A DNA stretch of 20,653 nt from CAZJYC01 sp964550165 (GTDB taxonomy: Bacteria; Acidobacteriota; Aminicenantia; Aminicenantales; Aminicenantaceae). The notes below the pieces were generated by a model. The model ran no database searches. It had not been told where the DNA came from and saw nothing but the letters and a program-made list of their open reading frames with translations. The DNA lies in NCBI GenBank assembly GCA_964550165.1, contig CAZJYC010000045.1:1-20653 (forward strand), read 5' to 3'. The position numbers and the translations under genes are program-made. Numbering within the stretch: position 1 is the stretch's first letter; each line of letters starts with the position of its first letter. Positions 1-5,543 of this stretch are shown piece after piece.

Positions 1-983
1 TTTTTCTTCACTCTCGGTGCTCTGATCCACTTTCCGCTCAAAATGACAAGGTCTTTATCAAAATCCTTATCAGACTTCAATTCATAAATACCAGCTTCCG
101 GATTCTTAGGATTATACGTCCAGTCCTCCTTCTTCCCATCCCGGCCAAAGGAGATGATAATATAATCCTTCTCTGTGCAACCTTTTATTCCCTCATAGAC
201 ACCGTTACATGCTTTTCCGGTGTAAACACTGAGGCCGTTTCCCCAGCTATCTTCAACGGGAAGGACTTTAATGTAGAAGGGAGATAAGGCTTTATTGAAT
301 TCGCCTTTGTTGTCATACAAGCCTGCCTGTTGGGGTGGAATCCCGAAATCAGTCAAATAATCTGAAATGGCATTGTTGATAATAAATATATTTTTCATGG
401 AGAGCAATTGCCTGTCTTGTTCGGCTAATTCAGGAGTCTCTCTACCTAAGTCTATGAGTTTTTTGTATTCTTCGATCAGCTTTTCTCTTTTTTCCTTGTT
501 GTCCAGATAGATGCGCAGATCGATGAGTTCGTGTGAGATCGCCTGAGTTAATTTGGCAATGGCGGCATTAGGCCCTGCTCTCTCGATATCATATTCCTCT
601 CCTTCGATATCCTCGATAAATTCATTGATCGCTCCGAAGTAGAGTGGTTTCATGATGCCGGCGTCGTCTGCGCTGACTGGAGTGATAACGCATTTCAGGA
701 CCATCAAAATCCTGTGGAACCGTTTGAAAAACACGGTGTCAATCTGTCCCTGGGCTCTTGCTTTTTGAGCTTCGCGCATCATATCTGCCAGTGCTTTATT
801 CGTTTTTTCCATTACTGGTTCCCTGTGCTCGGCCAATTCTTTGAAGGTGGCGACAAGGGAATCCAGGAGTGCTTGGCCAGCACTCTCTTCAGCATTTGCA
901 GAGGATACAGTGGACGCAGCAAGATGCGGACCTGACATAAAAAGAAAAATGAGAATACATATGAAGATCGCATTTCTTATCAT
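1..983 (-). CDS. Exported protein with GspG-like C-terminal domain, partial
   Basis: This reading frame is open from an ATG at 983 to the window edge, giving 327 residues without a stop, so the C-terminus is missing. The start has a strong ribosome site (AGGAGG, about 6 nt upstream). Residues 1-23 form a signal peptide or membrane anchor (hydrophobic core IFICILIFLFM). Residues 35-190 are mostly helical and charged. Residues 196-290 resemble the C-terminal domain of type II secretion pseudopilin G: MKNIFIINNAISDYLTDFG followed by IPPQ, then DSWGNGLSVY (245-254) and DYIIISFGRDGKKEDW (273-288), matching the family pattern D-x-WGN-P/G-x-x-Y ... SxGxDG. The usual prepilin leader (G-F-T-x-x-E) is absent, so it is probably not an assembled pseudopilin; the domain may be borrowed by a periplasmic or surface protein. 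It lies 55 nt after the anti-sigma-like gene and is probably the third gene of the sigma operon. Confidence 0.75.
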   Translation of the reverse strand, partial: MIRNAIFICILIFLFMSGPHLAASTVSSANAEESAGQALLDSLVATFKELAEHREPVMEKTNKALADMMREAQKARAQGQIDTVFFKRFHRILMVLKCVITPVSADDAGIMKPLYFGAINEFIEDIEGEEYDIERAGPNAAIAKLTQAISHELIDLRIYLDNKEKREKLIEEYKKLIDLGRETPELAEQDRQLLSMKNIFIINNAISDYLTDFGIPPQQAGLYDNKGEFNKALSPFYIKVLPVEDSWGNGLSVYTGKACNGVYEGIKGCTEKDYIIISFGRDGKKEDWTYNPKNPEAGIYELKSDKDFDKDLVILSGKWIRAPRVKK

Positions 984-1037
984 TTTTGACCTCCTTGAGT
1001 TTTAGTCTTGCAAAAACGATCTTTGAAAATTGCCTTT

Positions 1038-1586
1038 TTACAAAAATCCATTTTCCCTCTCGGTATTCAATCCAGAAGGCCCATTGTCTTCTGTCTCTTC
1101 GATTTGGATTGCATTGAGAAGGGCCTGACTGAAAATTCGTGGAATATCACTATCGGGAATATCCTCTCTTTGAATCGAATAGATGACCCGCTTGAGCGAC
1201 CATTCAAATTCATAAACATTGTCCGGGACGCGCTGCGGCTCAATCTGAGAAATGCTTTGGCCAATCAGGAGCTCATGAGCCTCGAATACTCGCGCCAGGG
1301 TCTTCTCAATGGCTCTGGCATCTCTCTCGTAAGGTGAGGGAGGAAATATCTGTGCGGCTATCCAGACTATAACAACCAGAAGCAGGACTATGCCTGCAGC
1401 GATAACTGGTTTTCGGAACCAGAAAACAGACGGAGTTAATGTTTTCGACTCCTCATCTATCCTGCGACTCAATCGAGACCGAAAATCTTCTTCTCGATAG
1501 CTCTGGAGAGCGCCTTCCTTTTCCTTTTGAATGAGATTGTTGAATTCAAACACCCCTTTATGAGTTGTATTGTTATTTTTTTTCAT
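1038..1586 (-). CDS. Single-pass membrane protein, putative anti-sigma factor
   Basis: The protein has about 182 residues: a charged cytoplasmic N-terminus (residues 1-58), one transmembrane helix (about 60-81, core VIAAGIVLLLVVIVWIAA) and an extracytoplasmic tail of about 100 residues. No zinc-finger (HxxxCxxC) anti-sigma motif is visible, so the role rests on position and topology: the gene overlaps the 3' end of the ECF sigma gene, as anti-sigma genes often do. I prefer the ATG at 1586, which has GAAGGG about 8 nt upstream inside the sigma gene; a GTG at 1595 is also in frame. Translation is probably coupled to the sigma gene. The tail contains no domain I recognise. It could instead be an unrelated membrane protein co-transcribed with the sigma factor. 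Confidence 0.8.
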   Translation of the reverse strand: MKKNNNTTHKGVFEFNNLIQKEKEGALQSYREEDFRSRLSRRIDEESKTLTPSVFWFRKPVIAAGIVLLLVVIVWIAAQIFPPSPYERDARAIEKTLARVFEAHELLIGQSISQIEPQRVPDNVYEFEWSLKRVIYSIQREDIPDSDIPRIFSQALLNAIQIEETEDNGPSGLNTERENGFL

Positions 1587-2172
1587 CCTTTTCACCCTTC
1601 ATCTGAGCAATGAGAGCCTGGCAGGCTCGACCAAATCTAGACTTGACGGTGCCTTCCTTAATCTTTAATGTTTCTGCAATCTCCTGGTAGGAGAGGTCAC
1701 CGTATTTCTTGAGAACAAAGACCTCTCTCAGCTTCTTTGGCAGTTGCTGGATGGAGATTTTCAGCGCACGAAGCTGCTCCTGATAGATCATTTGCGACTC
1801 TGGAGTCAATAGATCTACGGGTTCTTCCCCTGACTCAATAGAGGATTCTCGATTGAGCCGATGCTTCTTCCTGAAATCAAGACAGGTGTTTCTTGTAATC
1901 TTAAAAAGCCAGAACTTGGAGAGCTTTACTTCTTTTAATGTGCCGATATTTCTGTAAGCTTTCAGATAAACTTCTTGAGTCAGGTCTTGGGCATCCGCTG
2001 CATTCCTGGAAAATCCGAGGCAAATCAAGAACACTTTTTTATGAAAGGTCATCAATTCCTCAAAGACTTTGGATTTTTTTTCCGTCACCGCAGTGTCTTG
2101 AATAAAAGAATACAAATGATTGCATCTTTTATCATATCCATTCCAGCTCAAAATTTCACTTGAGTTCTTCAT
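1573..2172 (-). CDS. RNA polymerase ECF-family sigma factor
   Basis: This 199-residue protein has both domains of a sigma-70 ECF factor. Region 2 spans about residues 38-106 and includes DAQDLTQEVYLKAYRNI (60-76) and the -10-reading segment FWLFKITRNTCLDFRKK. Region 4 spans about 133-186 with the helix-turn-helix SYQEIAETLKIKEGTVKSRF (161-180). It would direct RNA polymerase to promoters of its own regulon. The first 35 residues are longer than usual for the family, and the start is uncertain: the ATG at 2172 is only about 8 nt from the predicted transcript start and lacks a well-spaced ribosome site, while an internal ATG (residue 41) has GAGG 5 nt upstream but would cut into region 2. The gene overlaps the anti-sigma-like gene by 14 nt, and a candidate self-recognised promoter lies just upstream. 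Confidence 0.93.
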   Translation of the reverse strand: MKNSSEILSWNGYDKRCNHLYSFIQDTAVTEKKSKVFEELMTFHKKVFLICLGFSRNAADAQDLTQEVYLKAYRNIGTLKEVKLSKFWLFKITRNTCLDFRKKHRLNRESSIESGEEPVDLLTPESQMIYQEQLRALKISIQQLPKKLREVFVLKKYGDLSYQEIAETLKIKEGTVKSRFGRACQALIAQMKGEKDEKK

Positions 2173-2187
2173 CCTTCATTGACTAAA

Positions 2188-2212
2188 GACGACTGAAAAC
2201 CCGCAACGTTCC
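2188..2212 (-). promoter_or_regulatory. Candidate ECF-type autoregulatory promoter
   Basis: On the minus strand GGAAC (2208-2212) is followed after exactly 16 nt by CGTC (2188-2191). This is the classic ECF promoter form (GGAAC at -35, CGTC at -10). It ends 16 nt before the sigma gene's ATG, so transcription would begin about 8 nt upstream of it. ECF genes commonly drive themselves this way. The match is to nine defined bases only. Confidence 0.55.
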
Positions 2213-2309
2213 ATAAAAAAGAAAATTCGAACAACAGATATCCCCTTCGCCGTGTCCTTCAGGGATAATGGAACTAAAGGAGATAGTATGATCAGCTATT
2301 TTTTGCTCT

Positions 2310-2426
2310 CCCGACTTCATTTGACATCACATGAGCCGCGATTTATACTTTCCTGAGATGCCGGGATGGTCAAACTGACATAAAAAAACTCACGCAGCCA
2401 CCACAGCCGAAAACCAATTTCTTATT
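2310..2426 (+). repeat. Promoter/leader repeat R1, copy 1
   Basis: This 117-bp segment matches 18207-18323 with only 6 mismatches and no gaps. It contains TTGACA (2321-2326), a 17-nt spacer and TATACT (2344-2349), a near-consensus sigma-70 promoter, then a leader of about 75 nt. Related but more diverged copies begin at 5322 and 11568. Here it abuts the 3' fragment of a membrane-protein gene one base later, so this promoter now transcribes only debris. By comparison with copies that follow transposase tails, it is probably the right end of an IS91-like element. Confidence 0.8.
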
Positions 2427-2427
2427 A

Positions 2428-2536
2428 AATGGAGGCATTCTTTTTGACCGGCGTCCGCGCTGGTCCTATGCTGGTGCAATCCTCGTATCGGTCGCTCTCT
2501 GGACAGTTGCGAAGTTTTTAGGTTAACCGGAGCAAT
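2428..2536 (+). pseudogene. Duplicated 3' end of a membrane-protein gene
   Basis: This 109-bp stretch is colinear with 9432-9540 (offset 7004 nt) and differs at 3 positions. It contains the last 32 codons and stop of the gene at 8949-9530 (GGILFDRRPRWSYAG ... WTVAKFLG, stop 2524-2526) plus 10 nt of 3' flank. There is no 5' part; the sequence begins one base after repeat R1. The low divergence suggests a recent duplication or rearrangement, with R1 or an IS91-like end at the breakpoint. Confidence 0.85.
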
Positions 2537-2639
2537 TCATTGCCCTTCCTTTAAGTAAGGGTGGCATGGGCTGGCCTTGAGCCGTGAATATTCGAGGCTA
2601 GCTGTTTTATCCAGCCGCGAACTTCGACTTCGACGGTGC

Positions 2640-3102
2640 ACATCCAGCATGCACCATAAGGTTCCAATTTCTGGTGGTGACAGAGAATAGGGATAAATAT
2701 GATTCAGTTTTGGTTGTTTCCAGAGGAGAGGAACTCTGAAGCAAGTTCTGGCCTGTTTCTTGATTTAGCCGGCTCCGGGCCAGGACCAAGATTGAGGCTT
2801 AGTGGATGGGAAATACATGATCCGGCCGCTTCTATCCCTGGAACGCCTCTCCCTCGATGAAAAGCAAGGCCGGATCTGCTATCAGTATGGGAAGGAGGCC
2901 AGATGCCAAGTCGACTCCCTGGTCTGTCCTCAATGCGGTGGCAAGATGAAGATTATTGCTTTCCTGACCGACTATGCCGTGGTGGACAAGATCATTGACC
3001 ACTTCAAGCTGAGGTTTGTCGCGCAGAGGCCTCCTCCTCGGATTGCTTCCCAAGAGCTTCTGATGTTTGCCGAGGCTTCGCCTGAATATTTTTCGTGATT
3101 TT
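2640..3102 (+). pseudogene. IS91-like transposase remnant 1
   Basis: The readable part (about 2767-3102) encodes the C-terminal third of an IS91-family (Y2_Tnp) transposase. It has the segment KYMIRPLLSLERLSLDEKQG, then an abrupt jump to the zinc-finger-like tail (CPQCGGKMKIIAFLTDY) and the closing RPPP ... PEYFS. The join at YGKEA/RCQVDSL removes the catalytic YYGLY-type Tyr2 region. Upstream, 2767-2810 aligns with 17920-17960 but has a GAG-to-TAG nonsense codon and a 1-nt deletion, and 2640-2766 is only faintly alignable. An ATG at 2802 opens a 98-codon frame, but this is a decayed fragment rather than a functional gene. Confidence 0.75.
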
Positions 3103-3196
3103 TTCTTTGTCCGGATGGAGTCCTATATGCGATTTTGGGCACTTTTGAGCTTTCCTTGGGCTTTTTGTGCGCCATGAGCAAAACTTCCGATTGTAA

Positions 3197-3225
3197 TTGA
3201 CATCTTTTTTGTCGTGATATTTTAA
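3197..3225 (+). promoter_or_regulatory. Degenerate outward promoter of IS91-like end
   Basis: TTGACAT lies 95 nt after the stop codon of transposase remnant 1, matching the 98-nt spacing seen after remnant 3 (18120 to 18218). The -10 region is poor (TTTTAA at a 17-nt spacing). The motif CACTTTTGAGC upstream (about 3146-3156) corresponds to CGCTTTTAAGC in the other copy. It points into the 3' end of the convergent gene at 3259-3897, so no target gene is apparent. Probably a decayed element end. Confidence 0.35.
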
Positions 3226-3258
3226 ATAAGAATCCTCACATAAAAACACAACAGAGAC

Positions 3259-3897
3259 TTAGGTGACCTCTTCTACCGTCACCCGCACCATGAACTCGTA
3301 GACTCCCTCGTTGAACGCCTTCATAATGCCAGACTCCATCTCACTAATCTTCTTGGGCTCTTTGCCTACATAAATCACGTAGCTGTGCCCTGAAGAGCTG
3401 CTATCAACTCCTACGTACATGTTTTTACAATTCTGAGGGAGCAGGGCCACGGCAAATGTTTTCCCGACAAAGACGTCCTCGTTGCTGAACTCCAGCTCAA
3501 GCACCCCCGGGTATTCTGCGACGGCACTCCGGGTTCCAACGATCTCCCATTTCTCATCGAGAATCTGAACCTCGAATTCACAGTGCGGAGCGCCCCCTTT
3601 TTTGAACGAGGTGAGAACCACCCGGACTTTCACTATCTTGTTCCTGTCGAACGAAGATTCGTATACCACGGCGATTCTATGCTTCCCTTTTCCCCAAAAG
3701 GACATTGCGCTAATAAGCTTTTTCGGATCGGATATCAACTGCCCGATCCCATCACCGCTCAGCATAAAACCGGACTCCACGCCGCCGTCGTCGTAGCTGA
3801 GCTCCACTTGCTTCGCCTCCTGCTGCCCGGCGACGCCAGACACGAGTAATCCCAGCAGCAGGAATGGAGCGGCAAGGTCATAAACGGACATTTTCAT
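3259..3897 (-). CDS. Exported protein of unknown function, beta-rich
   Basis: The start is set by AGGAGG (3906-3911), 8 nt before the ATG at 3897; a longer frame beginning at 3921 would place that ribosome site inside the gene. The 212-residue product has a signal peptide (MKMSVYDLAAPFLLLGLLVSG, probable cleavage after VAG before QQEAK). The mature part begins with VELSYDDGGVESGF and alternates short beta-strand-like stretches (KVRVVLTSF, FEVQILDEKWEIVGT, LELEFSNEDVFVGKTFAVAL, SYVIYVG). This resembles jelly-roll domains attached to many secreted proteins, though I cannot name a family. It is the last gene of a minus-strand cluster of three exported proteins, 53 nt after its neighbour. Confidence 0.75.
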   Translation of the reverse strand: MKMSVYDLAAPFLLLGLLVSGVAGQQEAKQVELSYDDGGVESGFMLSGDGIGQLISDPKKLISAMSFWGKGKHRIAVVYESSFDRNKIVKVRVVLTSFKKGGAPHCEFEVQILDEKWEIVGTRSAVAEYPGVLELEFSNEDVFVGKTFAVALLPQNCKNMYVGVDSSSSGHSYVIYVGKEPKKISEMESGIMKAFNEGVYEFMVRVTVEEVT

Positions 3898-3950
3898 TTC
3901 ACGTTCCTCCTTTCCTTCCAATCAGGAGTGAAAAATATGCGGTCCAACCC

Positions 3951-4382
3951 TCAATAGTTATGCCCCCCGGTTGAGGAATATAATCGTATTCTTACATCGG
4001 ACCCCCAATACTCGACCCAGACCTCGGAGATGCCGTTCTCAGAGATCACGATTGTCCCTTCCGCGACGTCGCTATAGTGGGTTACTTTGCCTTCGGATCG
4101 GTAGTATTGGGCCTTTATAATGTACACGCCTGGTGCCAGACATACGCGCGCCTCGCTAGTCTTCGCGTGGTCCCCTTTGAAGACGGCCCGCTCGTTCACG
4201 AGAACAAACAGGTGCTGGTCGTTCCTTTTGACGATGAGCATTCCATGTGGCTGAAGAGTGGAGACGGATTCGAGCTTGGGCTTTGTGGCCCACGGATTCC
4301 CGCCAAGATACGCTACTGAACAGGTCACAAAGCAGAGTGTGGTAGCGGCCAACGAGATGAAAATCAACCTCCATAACATCAT
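3951..4382 (-). CDS. Small exported protein, PEGA-like beta sandwich
   Basis: This 143-residue product starts with a signal sequence (WRLIFISLAATTLCFVTCSV). The FVTC segment weakly resembles a lipobox, so lipoprotein processing is possible. The mature part has a carrier-type pattern (HGMLIVKRNDQHLFVLVNER, then LAPGVYIIKAQYY, then GISEVWVEYWG), which recalls PEGA-like beta-sandwich domains of surface proteins; this is a pattern impression only. The ATG at 4382 overlaps the stop of the upstream gene in an ATGA arrangement, which favours this start over the second ATG at 4379 and implies translational coupling. GAGG lies 4-7 nt upstream. Confidence 0.7.
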   Translation of the reverse strand: MMLWRLIFISLAATTLCFVTCSVAYLGGNPWATKPKLESVSTLQPHGMLIVKRNDQHLFVLVNERAVFKGDHAKTSEARVCLAPGVYIIKAQYYRSEGKVTHYSDVAEGTIVISENGISEVWVEYWGSDVRIRLYSSTGGHNY

Positions 4383-4648
4383 CTACCCTCAGATATATAA
4401 TTTTTTATAGTATCAATATTGGGATTTGTCAAGGGTAAAAGGGCTCTATAAAAAAAAGTGTGGTGATAGAATTCCATCAGGTACGTGTTTCCATCAAAAT
4501 CACTCCCACTAACAGAAAAATAAGTCAAACTTAATCCTGAATAAAATCTTGTTTCTGGGAAAACCTTTTGATTTGAAAGGAGAGGAATAAACAAGACCAA
4601 TAGAATGATGGTTTTCATTCTAAAAGAACCAAATATATATGTATTCAT
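4379..4648 (-). CDS. Small exported protein, possibly truncated
   Basis: First gene of the three-gene cluster, 89 residues. A strong ribosome site (AAAGGGGGG, 4 nt before the ATG at 4648) supports the start; a second in-frame ATG at 4618 begins MKTIILLVLFIPLLS, a cleaner signal peptide. The remaining ~60 residues (RFYSGLSLTYFSVSGSDFDG, aromatic- and glycine-rich) look like the first strands of an outer-membrane beta-barrel or other surface protein, so the gene may be a truncated version of something longer. It ends in a 4-nt ATGA overlap with the next gene. Function unknown. Confidence 0.6.
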   Translation of the reverse strand: MNTYIFGSFRMKTIILLVLFIPLLSNQKVFPETRFYSGLSLTYFSVSGSDFDGNTYLMEFYHHTFFYRALLPLTNPNIDTIKNYISEGR

Positions 4649-4699
4649 TTTACCCCCCTTTGTGTTGTAAGAGGCTATTTAAAGATTAAAGATGAAGAA

Positions 4700-5008
4700 A
4701 TTTTTTGTCAATATTATGAGTCTTGTAGGAGTAGATCCTTCCCACCCGCCAATCATTGAAGATGAGGCTCCATTTGTGCCTTCCAGAGGCTGGGCTGAAA
4801 TGATAAAAAAGTTTATCAGATAGACCCTCTTATCTGTCCGCAATGTGAAGGTCGGATGAGGATTATCTCCTTTATCGAGGATCATAAAGTTATTGATAAG
4901 ATCATCGCTCACCTCAAGCTCACTTTTCATACCGAACGACCACCTCCCCCTCAGATCGTCCAGAAGGAGCTGTCAATGGTAGCCGAAGAGAGGGGCGAGT
5001 ATTTCTGA
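4700..5008 (+). pseudogene. IS91-like transposase remnant 2
   Basis: The C-terminus of an IS91-family transposase can be read after correcting one deletion. Around 4780-4820 the frame gives PSRGWAEMIKK; one missing base then shifts into YEIDPLICPQCEGRMRII and continues SFIEDHKVIDKIIAHLKLTF ... ERPPPP, ending AEERGEYF with a TGA at 5006-5008. The two cysteine pairs and the RPPPP tail match remnants 1 and 3. The catalytic HUH and Tyr2 regions are absent. Upstream of 4780 similarity fades. It follows the start of the exported-protein cluster on the other strand. Confidence 0.75.
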
Positions 5009-5064
5009 AAGCATTTATGACTCCTTTTTGTCGATTTGAGAGGAGGAGGCTATTATATATATAT

Positions 5065-5211
5065 ATGGCTGACTTTTTTGCTTTTTTTGTATTTTTGATT
5101 GTTTGTTTTATCCTTGGCCTCATCTTTTTTCATATGATATGTTCATTTCAGGATGTCAGTGGGTGGAAATTGAGGAAAATTGTGAGAGATTTGCCGCAAG
5201 CACAAAAATGA
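5065..5211 (+). other. Possible small membrane ORF within repeat R3 family
   Basis: An ATG at 5065, just after an alternating TA run (about 5053-5066), opens a 48-codon frame. Its product has a hydrophobic helix (FFAFFVFLIVCFILGLIFF) followed by SFQDVSGWKLRKIVRDLPQA. The second half is homologous in frame to translations of 14959-15068 and 17535-17644 on the minus strand. AGGAGGAGG (5041-5049) is present but 15 nt from the ATG, which is too far to be convincing. It may be a real small membrane protein or the tail of a decayed gene. Confidence 0.25.
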
Positions 5212-5222
5212 GATTCCTATAT
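5147..5222 (+). repeat. Repeat R3, diverged copy in inverted orientation
   Basis: This 76-bp stretch is similar to the reverse complement of 17535-17610 and of the colinear part of 14959-15068. Shared blocks include ATTTCA ... GTCAGT, TGGAAA-TGAGG and GATTCCTATA. It is more diverged than the other two copies are from each other, but all three keep the same reading frame (WKLR motif). Confidence 0.55.
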
Positions 5223-5321
5223 CCTTTATATGCTTCGTAGGAGAAGAGGTCTGGACGATTTTCACCCCTCCTTGGCCTTTCTTTATCTTCAGAGTCCGCC
5301 TTCGGCTACTTTTAGTTCAAC

Positions 5322-5351
5322 TTGACATCCCTCCATATCATGTTCTATCTT
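5322..5351 (+). promoter_or_regulatory. Promoter/leader module upstream of HEAT-repeat gene
   Basis: TTGACA (5322-5327) is followed by a 17-18 nt spacer and CTATCT/TATCTT (5345-5351). The downstream leader shares blocks with the 11568 module: GCGGATGAACG versus GCGTATGAACG, then CACGCAGTTAGCGCAACAG and GGAAATT. About 190 nt of leader separates it from the HEAT gene start at 5544. The module lies 313 nt after the stop of transposase remnant 2, with the R3 copy in between. It is the best visible promoter for the HEAT gene. Confidence 0.5.
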
Positions 5352-5543
5352 CATTGACAATGAGCCGAGGCAAAATTGGCGGATGAACGATCACGCAGTT
5401 AGCGCAACAGAAAAGGAAATTACTATATTTTTTAAAGGAGAAGGGTGTGCTTGAACAACATATCCTGAGAAACCAAAGAAAGCGATTAGGCGCAATCCAT
5501 GAAATGAAATTCCGACATTTATTCTAGAAAAAGAGGGGCAATT

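Noticed and set aside
1008..1337. 109-codon plus-strand frame over the anti-sigma gene
   Set aside because: It is antisense to a well-supported gene, has no ribosome site and no recognisable composition or motif.
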